DNA of 64,000 bases from Novacetimonas maltaceti (GCF_002906255.1 NZ_POTC01000014.1:1-64000); one strand, 5' to 3'. Shown: positions 28,217 to 38,570, numbered from the stretch's first letter. The notes: generated by a model from the letters alone, not told the origin. Translations and numbers: made by a program.

Positions 28217-31200
28217 GCACCGCCAGAGATATCCTGAAATTCCTGCGTTTCCCCCAGGAATTCGCGGATTCGGTACAGGATCCCGAAATCTGGCGCGCGG
28301 CCCTGGATGAATTCGCGCGGCCTTCCATCGCGGCACATCACGACCGTGACCTGCGCCCCGCGCAGGAAGACGCATGGCGCCGCCTGGCCGACAATCGCGT
28401 GGGACTGGTTCTCGGCCCGCCGGGCACGGGGAAAACCCACCTGCTGGCATGGATGATCACGGCCTATGCCGCCAGCCGCAGGAAAGCGGGCCTGCCAGCA
28501 CGGATTTTCGTGACCGCGTTTACAAGGAATGCCGTCGGAAATGTCCTGAAAAACGTCGCAAAAATCAGGAAGGTCCATGATCGCCGCGCCCCTGCCCCGC
28601 TTTTCTACGGGACGCCGCCAGATGACGGCGTGGCAGAGGGGGTCGTCGCGGTTCCCCGTGATGAGGACACGCGGATCATCGAGGCCATCGGCAGCAATGA
28701 CACGGTCATTGGCGGGACGATCTGGTCGCTGTACCGACTGATCAACAGGCCCGACCGGCTGCCGCGCGCAATGAACCCGAACGGGCCGACAGCGGAACTG
28801 TTCGACCTGATCTGTATCGACGAAGCCTCCCAGATGGTCCTGAGCCATGGTCTGATGGCGCTGGCGGGTATGGCGCCTGCCTGCCGGGTGGTGGTCTGTG
28901 GCGATGACCGCCAACTCCCGCCCGTGCGCATGATGAAATCGACCCTTGTCGACCAGCACGAGGTGGGGGGATCGCTGTACGCGTTCCTCAAGTCCGCCCG
29001 GACGGTGGAATGCGCGCTGAAGGAGACGTTCCGGCTCAATGAACCGCTGACCCGCTTTCCCGAACGCAATTTCTATCCGGGGCAGTACGTATCCGCCGTG
29101 CCGTCCGCGCGACTGGCCCTGCGCCCCGACTGGACAAGGGGGCTTGACCGTATCGCCCGCCTCGCCCTCGACCCGGATTCCCCGATTGTCGTCCTTGTCC
29201 ATGACGGGCCACCTGCAGCCGTCTCCAATCCGTTCGAGGGCATGCTGGCGGCAAGGCTGGCGACGGCACTGGCCGAACGGATCGACGCAGGGGCCGGGGT
29301 GCCGGTCACGCCTGCCCTGTTCTGGTCCCGGCTGGCCGCGATCATCAGTCCGCACCGCGCCCACAACGCGACCATCCGTTCCCTGCTGCCCCCCACATGG
29401 AAACGCGATGCGTTTGTTGAGACGGTCGATCGCATCCAGGGCAGCGAACGCGATGCGATCATCCTGTCATACTGCGTATCAGACCCGGAATTCGCGCTGG
29501 CCGAAGCAGACTTCATCTTTTCGCCGGAACGGCTGAACGTGGCGATCACGCGTGCGCGCACGAAACTGGTCGTGATCGTCAGCAGCAGGCTGCTCGAGAC
29601 GGTACCGCCAGAGCAGGAGGTCATGGATAACGCGGACCGCCTGCGCAATTTCGTCCTGGGCTGTGACCCGGTGGACGAAATCGAGGCGATGGGCATGTCC
29701 GGGCGGCGCATTGCGCTGCAGGTCCGTGCATGCCGTTTCCCCAACGCGCCCCCGATAGAAAGCGAGGATCGCAGCATGGTCAAAATCACACCGCCACAAC
29801 AGGAACTGACAGAGGAGCAGGCAGCTATCCTCAGGGTCATCCGGCGCCTTGCCGCGCAGGATCGTTATGGCAGCACCCCCCTTTACCGGGTGGGCAGGGA
29901 ACTGGCCATGTCCAGCGAGCCCTTCGCCCAGGCGCGGATGCTGCACCTGATGGGCTGGATCTGCCTTGACCGGATCACCCCGCGTTCGGAAAAGGGAACG
30001 CCGTTCTGGGTCGCGCGTCCCTTCGCGCACGCCCGGCAGGTCTATGACGTGGACCCCGCAAGCGTGCGTGCCCGGATCGCGACCGTCATACAGGATGAAC
30101 GCACCCACAAATACTGTTACTATGAACAGCTGCGGCGCCGGTTTGCGTGGATGTCCGAAGATGGCACGGACATGCTGCTGCCTGTCATCGAACAGCTGAA
30201 GGCCGAAGGCCTGATCCGGATCCATGAGACGCCCACAGGCTTTGCCGTGGAAATGGCGGACGATCAGGCCCCGGTGGACATCGCGCCCGAAGCGGTGGCG
30301 GAACCTGAACTGCAGGCCGGTGACTTCGAACTCCTCAACAAGATCGAGGACCTTGATGCCGGGCGGATCAATTTCGGGGTGTATGACGCCTGGACCCCGC
30401 CTGCGGCCTTCGCCGGCGCCGATGGCGTGGTGGATGAAAGCGTGGCCGCCGCGCTGGACCGCCTGGAGCGCAACAGCCATATCGTGCGCGGGGACGACGG
30501 GCATGTCCGCAGCCGCATGGGCGAAATCGCGCGCGAACTGCGTCACGTCAAGCAGAGGTTCCGCAGCGATGATGCCGGCTCCCGCCCCTATCTGGTCAGG
30601 AATGTGAAAGTCGAACTGCAGGACCGCAAACGGCCCCTGCGCGACCGGCCCCTGGTGGATGTGTTTGGCGCGCTGGCGGGTGGTGTGCCCGATGCGCAGC
30701 GCATGGCGCTGGAGGGGCTGCGTGCGGCCCTTGTGGCGATGTGGGGCGAGAACGCCATGCTGGCGCGGTTCCAGGAAGAAGGGCTGCATGCCCTGCTGGC
30801 CGCATGGCGTGGGGACGGCCCGGCCAGCCATGTCATCGCCGCGGATACGGGATCGGGCAAGACCGAGGCGGCGGTACTGCCGATCATTGCCGCCGCACTG
30901 GCCGATCATCTGCAGGGCATCCGGGGCACCCGCGCCATCCTTGCCTATCCACGGGTCCGCCTTGCGGCCAACCAGGCCCAGCGCCTGGCCACCTACCTGG
31001 CCGCGCTGGCGCAGGTGCCGGGCATGCCGGTGCTGACGCTGGGGCTGCAGGTGGGCGATGTCCCCAACAGCTTTGGCGGCATGCACCTGCGCCACCAGGA
31101 CACCTGGCACGACCCGGACATGCCGGTCGGCACATACCGTTTTCCCTTTTTCGGCTGCCCGTCCTGCGGCCATGCCCTGCACCTGCACGCGCAGGCGGGC

Positions 31201-34200
31201 CATGGCGGGGCGGATGCACTGGTCTGCCCGGAGGGCGACTGGCGATTTGATGGATGGATCGGTTCGAAACAGGGGCTGGGCCAGCATCCCCCGACCCTGT
31301 TCCTGCCCACAACCGACAGCCTGCACCAGTGGATGCACGATCCCCGCTATGGGGCGCTGTTTGGCGATGACCCGTCCTTCGCGCCGCCGCGCGCCCTGCT
31401 GGCTGATGAAATCCACCTCTATACCCATATCCATGGCGCGCAGGTCGGCATGACGCTGCGCAGGCTTGCGGCACGCGCCCAGAGCGCGGTTCCCGACGGC
31501 GCGCCCATGGTCATGATCGGCATGAGCGCCACCATATCCGAGCCCGCGCAGGCGTGGGGCCGCCTGATCGGACGCGCGGAGGTCAATGTGATCCGGCCGG
31601 ACGCGCAGGGCGTGCAGCACAATCCGCGCAGCCGGGAATATTTCTACTTCGTGCAGCCCGAAATCGAATCCCGCAACGCGGATATCGCCGGGGCCTCCAC
31701 CACCATCCAGAGCCTGATGTGCCTCAGCCATGGCATGCGCAGGCGTACGGGCAAGGAAGGCGGTTACCGCAGCCTCGTATTCTTTGATTCCATCGACAAG
31801 ATGCGCCGCCTGCACGGGGCCTATATCGACGCGGAGGAGGAAAAGAGGCTGGCCGCGCTGCGGATCTCCATGTTTGGCGACGATGATGCCGGCACCCCGC
31901 AGACACGCTGCTGCGGCACCCCCGACGCATGCCGCAGGTTTGCCGATGGCGAATGCTGGTGGTTCGCCGCCAACGACCCCAACCAGTGTACCGTCCATGG
32001 CCATGCCCGCCCCGGCGCGCCGCTCTCCGTCGCGCGTTCGCCCATCTATTCCGGTGTCGGGAGCAATGCGGAAACGCTTGTCAGGAAGGCGGACATCGTC
32101 TTTGCCACCTCGGTGCTGGAAGTCGGGTATGATGATCCCGACATCACCCTTGTCTACCAGCATTACGCCCCCCGGAACCTGGCCAGCTTCGTCCAGCGCC
32201 GGGGCCGTGGCGGACGTGGCATGGATGACCGCTCCATCACCGCCGTGACGCTGTCGCTCTATTCCCCACGCGACAGCTGGTGGTTCCAGCGGCCACGCGA
32301 AATGATCTCGCCCACCGGGTTCCAGATCCCGCTCAACCCCGACAATTTCTTTGTCCGCCGGGGACAGGCGCTGGTCACGCTGTTCGATGGCCTTGCGCGC
32401 CGGATCTACCGGACCGGGTGCCACATCAATTTCGCCCGCGTCCAGCCTGACATGCTGCGCGAAGCCGGCCTGCTGGTCGAACGGGTGATGGGGCCCGATG
32501 TGTGGCAGGCATTCGGCGCCACCGATGCCGTGACGTTCTGGGACATGGCCATGCAGGCGCAGGAGGAACAGGGACTGACACGTTACCTGTCGCACCTGCG
32601 CCAGCACCTGGCTTGGGCCCCCAACCTGCTGTTCGACACGATCAACCTGCCGGCCATGACGGTGGAGGGGCCGGAAATCAACTTCCCGGCGGCGGAGGAT
32701 ATCGGCCTTGCACTGCTGACCATCGCGCCGGGCAACGCGACACGGCGCTACCACCCGTCATGGGTTCACTGGCGCCCGCCCGTGCAGGGACAGGCCCCAT
32801 GGCTTACGGCGGAGGATTACGACCGCGCCGAACTGCAGGACCTTGGCGGGGACACGCCTGGCGTGCTGGCCCAACTGCCGGTGGATGCCCGCCCCATGCT
32901 GGCGGGGGTGCATCCGCGCCTGTGCCGCCCCACGGTGGCGACGCTGCAATGCGTCGGGGAAATGAAGCATGCGCAGTGGTACGGCACGCTGGAATACGAC
33001 CTTGGGCATCGTCCGCCCATCCGCCATGTCGAGGAACCGGATGCGGCAATCCGGCATGACAGTCGGGGCAGCCTGCGCGGCTTCCTCATGGTCCGGGCCG
33101 ATGACGCACTGGGGCGCGGAATTGGCGGCGCATCCCCCCTTGCCGGCATGGGCCGGGTCACCGCCTTTACGGGAAGCGCCCGTCACGCCCGTTCGGGCCT
33201 GCATGTCGCGCGCGTGTTCTGGGGGGCCGACGCGGAAATCCGCTTTGACAAGCGCGGGGTGGATGCGGTGAACATTTCCCAGACATTCGTGGCCCCCACC
33301 GATGGCCGCCCCCTGCTGCATGGCTATCAGGTGGAGACGGAGGGACTGCGCTTCAGCATCGATGAAAGGCGGCTGGAGGCCTGCACAACGGCCATGCTGG
33401 ACCTGTTCGAGACCAATGCGGGAGAGCGGTGCTGGCACAAGACGCAGTTCCTGCGCTACCTCATCAACAGCAAGGGGCGCACCCTGGGCTTCGGGATCAA
33501 TCACCTGCGTATCGCGGCCGACCTCCTTGCCACCGGCATCAGCATCCCGGGCTTCCGCCGTCGCCTGCGCCACCTGATCCGGTTCTGGAATCCCGCCGCG
33601 CTGGAATCGCTGTTTGATGACATACGCGACGACCTGCTGGCCCAGCATCCGCTGCTGACGCCCAACCGGGTTGCCGGTGCAGCCGAAGCCCTGTCTGACG
33701 AGCGTTTCCGCACCCTGCTTGATGAAAGCCTGCGCGCGCTGGACAACAAGGCGGACATGGAGGCCTACCTACGCAGCACCATCCTGCATGGCCTGCTTGC
33801 ACGCCTGCGCCTGCTGGCGGCGCAGGTGGGCCAGGGCGATGAACGCCAGTTGCTGGGCCATGCCCGCCTGCCCCTGCAGTTCGGGGAGGAAGCGTCCTGC
33901 GAACTGACGGTTTCCGAGGCAGGTTCGGGCGGCGATGGCACAATCCGGGGCGTGATCGACAACTGGGCCATGGTGGAGGAACTGGTGGCCTCCGGCTATC
34001 TCGCGACCTGTCCCAATGCCGATGAGGACGCGATGCAGCAGCGTTTCTGGGACATGCGCGCCCATCATGAACGCTGGCGCCAGCATGACCCGCACGATCC
34101 CGGCACCTTTGCTGCGATCGCGCGCGAACTGACCGGCGACGCCACGGCCACGCACCTGTCCCCCGGCGTGATCCGCACCCTGTTCGGGCAGGAGACGATC

Positions 34201-34581
34201 GGCCACGAACAGCTGGCCGTTTATGACATCGCAACGGAAATCGAGACGGTGCGCCAGCAGGCCACGGCCGATTTCGGGCGCGCGGTTTTCGGGTGGGAAC
34301 TGGCCTCGGCTGTCGTCATGCGGGCGCGGACGGCCGACCTGCCCGCACTGCAGCGGACGTCGGACATGTTCGCCGCGGATATCGTGGACCCGGAGGACGC
34401 CATGAACCCCGAAACGCGGCTGGCGGAACTGGTCTACCGGCTTGGCGCGCCGCTATGCGTGGATGGGTGTCGCGGCTGCGTCCATCAGGCCAGCGACCTG
34501 ATGGATGATACCATGATGGAAGCCAGCATGAGCCGGCGCATGGTGCAGCGCTTCATGGCGACAGGCGTCAGCGCGGCCTGA
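28213..34581 (+). CDS. Giant double helicase: SF1 UPF1/Dna2-like domain fused to DpdJ-like SF2 helicase
   Basis: This 2122-residue protein carries two helicases. The first (about residues 1-480) is SF1: LVLGPPGTGKTHLLAW at 66-80, LICIDEASQ near 200, GDDRQLPPV, TVDRIQGSERDAIIL and LNVAITRARTKLVVI. A linker of about 380 residues with winged-helix-like parts follows. The second (about 860-1400) is SF2: ADTGSGKTEAAV near 877, LLADEIHLY near 1062, MIGMSATIS near 1102 and FVQRRGRGGRG near 1328, with zinc-type cysteine clusters (FGCPSCG, CCGTPDAC). The last 700 residues end in LCVDGCRGCVHQ. The SF2 half and its place beside dpdI-H-G-F point to DpdJ. The SF1 fusion is not part of the DpdJ I know. The stop overlaps the convergent dpdI gene by 14 bases. 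Confidence 0.72.
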   Translation: MSTARDILKFLRFPQEFADSVQDPEIWRAALDEFARPSIAAHHDRDLRPAQEDAWRRLADNRVGLVLGPPGTGKTHLLAWMITAYAASRRKAGLPARIFVTAFTRNAVGNVLKNVAKIRKVHDRRAPAPLFYGTPPDDGVAEGVVAVPRDEDTRIIEAIGSNDTVIGGTIWSLYRLINRPDRLPRAMNPNGPTAELFDLICIDEASQMVLSHGLMALAGMAPACRVVVCGDDRQLPPVRMMKSTLVDQHEVGGSLYAFLKSARTVECALKETFRLNEPLTRFPERNFYPGQYVSAVPSARLALRPDWTRGLDRIARLALDPDSPIVVLVHDGPPAAVSNPFEGMLAARLATALAERIDAGAGVPVTPALFWSRLAAIISPHRAHNATIRSLLPPTWKRDAFVETVDRIQGSERDAIILSYCVSDPEFALAEADFIFSPERLNVAITRARTKLVVIVSSRLLETVPPEQEVMDNADRLRNFVLGCDPVDEIEAMGMSGRRIALQVRACRFPNAPPIESEDRSMVKITPPQQELTEEQAAILRVIRRLAAQDRYGSTPLYRVGRELAMSSEPFAQARMLHLMGWICLDRITPRSEKGTPFWVARPFAHARQVYDVDPASVRARIATVIQDERTHKYCYYEQLRRRFAWMSEDGTDMLLPVIEQLKAEGLIRIHETPTGFAVEMADDQAPVDIAPEAVAEPELQAGDFELLNKIEDLDAGRINFGVYDAWTPPAAFAGADGVVDESVAAALDRLERNSHIVRGDDGHVRSRMGEIARELRHVKQRFRSDDAGSRPYLVRNVKVELQDRKRPLRDRPLVDVFGALAGGVPDAQRMALEGLRAALVAMWGENAMLARFQEEGLHALLAAWRGDGPASHVIAADTGSGKTEAAVLPIIAAALADHLQGIRGTRAILAYPRVRLAANQAQRLATYLAALAQVPGMPVLTLGLQVGDVPNSFGGMHLRHQDTWHDPDMPVGTYRFPFFGCPSCGHALHLHAQAGHGGADALVCPEGDWRFDGWIGSKQGLGQHPPTLFLPTTDSLHQWMHDPRYGALFGDDPSFAPPRALLADEIHLYTHIHGAQVGMTLRRLAARAQSAVPDGAPMVMIGMSATISEPAQAWGRLIGRAEVNVIRPDAQGVQHNPRSREYFYFVQPEIESRNADIAGASTTIQSLMCLSHGMRRRTGKEGGYRSLVFFDSIDKMRRLHGAYIDAEEEKRLAALRISMFGDDDAGTPQTRCCGTPDACRRFADGECWWFAANDPNQCTVHGHARPGAPLSVARSPIYSGVGSNAETLVRKADIVFATSVLEVGYDDPDITLVYQHYAPRNLASFVQRRGRGGRGMDDRSITAVTLSLYSPRDSWWFQRPREMISPTGFQIPLNPDNFFVRRGQALVTLFDGLARRIYRTGCHINFARVQPDMLREAGLLVERVMGPDVWQAFGATDAVTFWDMAMQAQEEQGLTRYLSHLRQHLAWAPNLLFDTINLPAMTVEGPEINFPAAEDIGLALLTIAPGNATRRYHPSWVHWRPPVQGQAPWLTAEDYDRAELQDLGGDTPGVLAQLPVDARPMLAGVHPRLCRPTVATLQCVGEMKHAQWYGTLEYDLGHRPPIRHVEEPDAAIRHDSRGSLRGFLMVRADDALGRGIGGASPLAGMGRVTAFTGSARHARSGLHVARVFWGADAEIRFDKRGVDAVNISQTFVAPTDGRPLLHGYQVETEGLRFSIDERRLEACTTAMLDLFETNAGERCWHKTQFLRYLINSKGRTLGFGINHLRIAADLLATGISIPGFRRRLRHLIRFWNPAALESLFDDIRDDLLAQHPLLTPNRVAGAAEALSDERFRTLLDESLRALDNKADMEAYLRSTILHGLLARLRLLAAQVGQGDERQLLGHARLPLQFGEEASCELTVSEAGSGGDGTIRGVIDNWAMVEELVASGYLATCPNADEDAMQQRFWDMRAHHERWRQHDPHDPGTFAAIARELTGDATATHLSPGVIRTLFGQETIGHEQLAVYDIATEIETVRQQATADFGRAVFGWELASAVVMRARTADLPALQRTSDMFAADIVDPEDAMNPETRLAELVYRLGAPLCVDGCRGCVHQASDLMDDTMMEASMSRRMVQRFMATGVSAA

Positions 34582-35269
34582 CCACGAAATCCTCCAGCGC
34601 CCCATGCTCCGCCAGCCATTGCACGACATCGGGGGTCACCATCGCCAGGGTGGCCCTCTCCTCGACAAGGGCGGCGATGAATCCCCCGACCTCGCCATCG
34701 GGGATGCGGGTGGAGCGTTCGCGCTGGAGGGCGTCGAGTTCGGCAAGCCGGGTCCGCAGGCCCGACAGCATCTCCGCCACGGTACCCTGGGTGGCAAGCT
34801 GCATCCCCTGCTGCGCGCAGGCGACCAGGCGCTCCCCCAGATTGTCGGGAACGTGCATCTGCGTCAGCAGCTTCCCGATGCCGACCTGGGGCTGGAAGCG
34901 TTCCGCGGTGAAGACCCGGCAGCGTTCGCGCAGCGCATGTTCCAGACGCCCCACCGCAGGTATCAGGGTGCGCCGGTATTCGTCCGTCGCCGTATGGAGC
35001 ACCTCCGGGTCCGACACATTTTCAAGTTCCTCCCCGATCTCCAGCGCCGCGTCCCGGACTTCATCCAGAAGATCGCTGCTGCATTCCAGCACATCGGCCA
35101 GTTCCATCAGGGTCCTGATCCGCTGGATCTGCTGCGGTGCGGCGCGGAGGGCCTGCACCGCCTCGCGCAGGCGTTCACCAAGTTTCCGGCGCTCCACAGC
35201 CGAAGGCAGCTGCGGTAGCAGGTCCTCGACCTGCTTCAGGCTCCAGGTCATTTCGCCAACGTCATCCAT
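34568..35269 (-). CDS. Helical coiled-coil protein in the DpdI position
   Basis: The 233-residue protein is rich in Leu, Glu, Arg and Ala and predicted by eye to be nearly all helix, with heptad-like stretches (VERRKLGERLREAVQALRA, LLDEVRDAALEIGEELENV). No catalytic motif is visible. I place it as DpdI only by order: it follows the DpdF, DpdG and DpdH candidates. Its start overlaps the dpdH stop by eight bases and its 3' end overlaps the convergent helicase gene by 14 bases. The coupling to a large P-loop ATPase suggests a structural or regulatory subunit. The function is unknown. Confidence 0.6.
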   Translation of the reverse strand: MDDVGEMTWSLKQVEDLLPQLPSAVERRKLGERLREAVQALRAAPQQIQRIRTLMELADVLECSSDLLDEVRDAALEIGEELENVSDPEVLHTATDEYRRTLIPAVGRLEHALRERCRVFTAERFQPQVGIGKLLTQMHVPDNLGERLVACAQQGMQLATQGTVAEMLSGLRTRLAELDALQRERSTRIPDGEVGGFIAALVEERATLAMVTPDVVQWLAEHGALEDFVVRPR

Positions 35270-38200
35270 GGCCCGCCACCTCCTTCAGGTCGTGTCCGAT
35301 TGCATGTACCGCACTCAGCGAGCCCAGTCCCTGCGCTTCCGCCACGCAGTCATGGGCAGGGGTGTAAAGCTGCCTGAGCACATCCGTGCCTGATTGCGTG
35401 ACCTTCAGGAATTCCTCCAGATTGCGTGACGGGACACGGGCCAGCCAGCCGAGCTTGACGGGTTTGGGATAATCCGCAGGCATCTCCCCATCAAGGACAT
35501 CGCAGATCAGTTCCTCCAACTGCGTGGGGGCGCCCTCTTCAATCCGGGGGGCAAGGCGCGCATACTCCTCCATCCATTCCGCGACCCGGACTGGAATGAC
35601 GGCGGGAAGCAGGTCCGAGATCGCGGTAATGCACGCCTTCATACGGTCAAGGTGATGGACAATCCCGTCCCGCTCCAGCATGTCCGACAGTGCCTGCACC
35701 CGATCATTCAGCTGCCGCGTTTCAGTGCGGTTGATCCGCATCAGCCTGTCATCCGACAGCTTCGCCAGTTCGCAGACACGCCTGAACAGGTCGGGCATGC
35801 GACGGGTCATGGCCTGCGGATCCGGGAACGGATCGAATTCGCCGTTCTCCATGAAACGCGCCACGGCACCGGTCAGTACGCTGGCATCGACAAGTGTCTG
35901 GTCCTCCCTTGCCCCCTCCTCGGACACCGGCAGGGCAAGCATTTCGTTCAGGAGCTGGCGTATATACCCAGACCTCGTATTACTTGCGTTCAGCAATTCC
36001 TGCCATGGGGCGCAACGTGTGCCGATATCCGTTCGCGGGTCCGGTTCGTCCTCCAGGACGGCCCGGATCTGGGCCAGGACCGGCGCGGTGGGCGAGACCG
36101 TTCCACGCAGCCAGGCCCGGAGCAGCAGGACCTGCGCAAAGGTGGCAACCGGCTGCCAGCGCTTTCCCCCTTCCGGCAGCGGGATATGGCGATCGAGGTA
36201 CTGCGATGCCTCCTGCGCCATATGCCGCATCATGGCGGCAAGGTTATGCAGGTGGTAGGACACGTCCGCAGACGTCATGTCCCTGTCCTGCCGCAGGGCG
36301 ATGTAAGCCTCCAGCCCCTTTACCACCCATTCTTCGGGCCGGATGACGAAGTAGTCCCGCGTCCCGTCCATGCGGCTTTGCACCTTGAGCATATCGGGCG
36401 TGATGATGCTGGTCACGAGCTTCACCGGATAGCCCAGCTGGCGCAGGTTCAGCTTAGAAAATATTTCCCCGTATACCAAGGTGTTCCACTGGCTGATATC
36501 CTCCATGACCCCTGTCTGCTGCCATGCGCGGATCTGCTTGCGCATCTGCTCGAGCCTGGGGATACTCGTCCGCCTTGGCCGCAGCTTCTCGCCCGTGGCA
36601 AGGGCGGACGACGGCGCACGCCTTGGCATCGCGGGAGCCTGCGGCGCCGGCCCCGAGGCGGGGGCGGAATCCGGTGCCGGTGCCGGGGCAGTGACGGGAA
36701 GTTCGTCCGGGGCGGGCACGTCAATGATCGGCAGGGGATCGGACGTTGGCGCGGCAGTTGCGCTCTCGCTCCCGATCCACGGCAGGCCGAAGGCGTCGAA
36801 CAGGTGGCGGCTCATGCCTGCAAACGCCAGGCCATCGCCCATGACGGTCGTATCCGCACGTTCGGGGTCCGCCCAGTAGGCAAGGACACGGCACATGCGT
36901 GACTGCTCCACGGGGGCCTCTATCCTGTTGCGCACGATCTCCCTCGTGCGGGATGCAAGGGCCATGCCGGAACAGCGGTCGCTGCGAAAGGCCTGCCCGG
37001 ATTCGATCAGGGGACCGGGATAGGTCCCGGCGGCCAGCATGTTGGGCTGCGTCAGGTTGGGGCTGAGGATGGCCTGCAGGATGCCACGCGGGGTCTGCCA
37101 TGTCTGGCCGCGGTCATTATCCTTCAGGGCATCGAAAAAACGGTCCAGCGCATGGGCGGTAAAGGGAAAGAAACCGATCCCGTCATTGCTGCCAAACACG
37201 CTGAAGCACGTTTCGCGCCGGGTGCAGGTCGTGCATGGATTGGGGGCCGGACAGGTGGCATCGTCCGTACGCACCGTGCGCAGCCACGCATCGATCCTGT
37301 CGCGCCCGGCCCGCATGGCCGCAAGATAACGCGTGACGAACTGCCGCCGCATCTGCCTGTCACGCAGGGTCGCCACGTCCTGCAACCCGCTGCCGGTGGA
37401 CTTCCCGAGCCTGATTTCATGGGTGATGCGCTGGCGGTAGTTTGCCGCCAGATGTTCGTAATAATAGGCCGGCGTGATGCCAACCACCGAGATCAGGGGA
37501 CAGACCGACGCCTCCTCCTCCCCCCCACGGGCCGCCGCATTGAATACCAGCGCGTCGATGAGGCTGTCATCCAGCCCTTCCCAACTGGTGATGTCCTCCA
37601 GCAGCAGCACAAGGCGCTTCCCCTGCTGCGCCAGGGCCTCGCGCACGCGGCGGAACAGTGTCTTCAGGCCCTGCGCGGAAATGCCCAGCACGTTCTGGAT
37701 CGCATCGTTGCGACGACTGTTGAGCGCCGCAATGAACCTGAGGCTGACGGGGAAGAGGTCCTTGTAATCCTTCGCCAGTGCATCCGCGGACCAGTTTTCG
37801 GCAAACTCCCTGTCGATCCTGTCGGTCTCACGCACCAGTTGATGGATCAACTCCCGGCAGGGCGCGGCAACCCTGCTGCGTTCCAGCGGCGCGCATATCT
37901 TCGCAAGCTCCGCAATGTCATGCAGGTTGAAGGATGCGGTTTCGGAATTGCGGGGCTGGTGGGTGGAGCCTTCCATCAGGCCGAGGATGCGTGCAGGTCC
38001 CTGCCACCTGGTGCGGACCTCATCCAGTCGCAGCAGCTTGTCCGGCGCATACTCCCTGCACCAGCCTTCATCCGCCAGCGGGACTTCGAAATGGCCGGGT
38101 TCAAGCGTGTTGGTGAGCGTGCCGAGGAAGATATTGGCCCGCCCCCTCTGGCCCGCGCGGTGCGTCTGCCCCAGGTTCTGGAACAGGGAACCGAACTGCT

Positions 38201-38570
38201 GCGGCAGGCGCTCACGCAACTGGTGCAGCGCCCCTTCAAGGCTTCCGTCCGAACGTCGCAGCAGGAGCATGACATCGCGCTCCCCCCGCGGCCAGTTGAC
38301 CGCAAGCCAGCGGATGAGATGGGACTTGCCTGACCCCGGTTCCCCCTGCACCACGCAGAATGCGTGTTCCCGCTCCGGGGCCGACAGGGTTTCAAGGACC
38401 GCGCTTTCAGTCTGCTCTGCGAACTCCGCACCGTTCGCCCCCGCGACATCGAAATCCTCGATGGGCGTATGGGTCGCAAGGAAGATCGCATCGTCACCTT
38501 CCAGCGCCTCCGTGCTGAACATGTCGCGTGCGTCCTGCGCCTCCCAGCAGGCGGAAACCGGCGTGCTCAT
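35262..38570 (-). CDS. dpdH: Large P-loop ATPase, DpdH-like
   Basis: The 1102-residue protein has a Walker A site VVQGEPGSGKSHLIRWLA at residues 74-90 and a Walker B-like LVLLLEDITSWEGLDD near residue 323, so it is an AAA/STAND-like ATPase. A cysteine cluster CPAPNPCTTCTRRETC near residue 440 may bind zinc or an iron-sulfur centre. A Pro-Ala-rich linker (PAPDELPVTAPAPAPDSA) divides the ATPase part from a helical C-terminal half. In the Dpd systems described from Salmonella and others, DpdH is a large ATPase in the restriction module. Order (after dpdG, before dpdI) and size agree. The start overlaps the dpdG stop by four bases. Confidence 0.72.
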   Translation of the reverse strand: MSTPVSACWEAQDARDMFSTEALEGDDAIFLATHTPIEDFDVAGANGAEFAEQTESAVLETLSAPEREHAFCVVQGEPGSGKSHLIRWLAVNWPRGERDVMLLLRRSDGSLEGALHQLRERLPQQFGSLFQNLGQTHRAGQRGRANIFLGTLTNTLEPGHFEVPLADEGWCREYAPDKLLRLDEVRTRWQGPARILGLMEGSTHQPRNSETASFNLHDIAELAKICAPLERSRVAAPCRELIHQLVRETDRIDREFAENWSADALAKDYKDLFPVSLRFIAALNSRRNDAIQNVLGISAQGLKTLFRRVREALAQQGKRLVLLLEDITSWEGLDDSLIDALVFNAAARGGEEEASVCPLISVVGITPAYYYEHLAANYRQRITHEIRLGKSTGSGLQDVATLRDRQMRRQFVTRYLAAMRAGRDRIDAWLRTVRTDDATCPAPNPCTTCTRRETCFSVFGSNDGIGFFPFTAHALDRFFDALKDNDRGQTWQTPRGILQAILSPNLTQPNMLAAGTYPGPLIESGQAFRSDRCSGMALASRTREIVRNRIEAPVEQSRMCRVLAYWADPERADTTVMGDGLAFAGMSRHLFDAFGLPWIGSESATAAPTSDPLPIIDVPAPDELPVTAPAPAPDSAPASGPAPQAPAMPRRAPSSALATGEKLRPRRTSIPRLEQMRKQIRAWQQTGVMEDISQWNTLVYGEIFSKLNLRQLGYPVKLVTSIITPDMLKVQSRMDGTRDYFVIRPEEWVVKGLEAYIALRQDRDMTSADVSYHLHNLAAMMRHMAQEASQYLDRHIPLPEGGKRWQPVATFAQVLLLRAWLRGTVSPTAPVLAQIRAVLEDEPDPRTDIGTRCAPWQELLNASNTRSGYIRQLLNEMLALPVSEEGAREDQTLVDASVLTGAVARFMENGEFDPFPDPQAMTRRMPDLFRRVCELAKLSDDRLMRINRTETRQLNDRVQALSDMLERDGIVHHLDRMKACITAISDLLPAVIPVRVAEWMEEYARLAPRIEEGAPTQLEELICDVLDGEMPADYPKPVKLGWLARVPSRNLEEFLKVTQSGTDVLRQLYTPAHDCVAEAQGLGSLSAVHAIGHDLKEVAGHG

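Noticed and set aside
29479-32754. 1091-codon minus-strand frame inside the giant helicase gene
   Set aside because: It is antisense to well-conserved helicase motifs and reads as Arg/Gln/His-rich low-quality protein, a typical shadow in GC-rich DNA.
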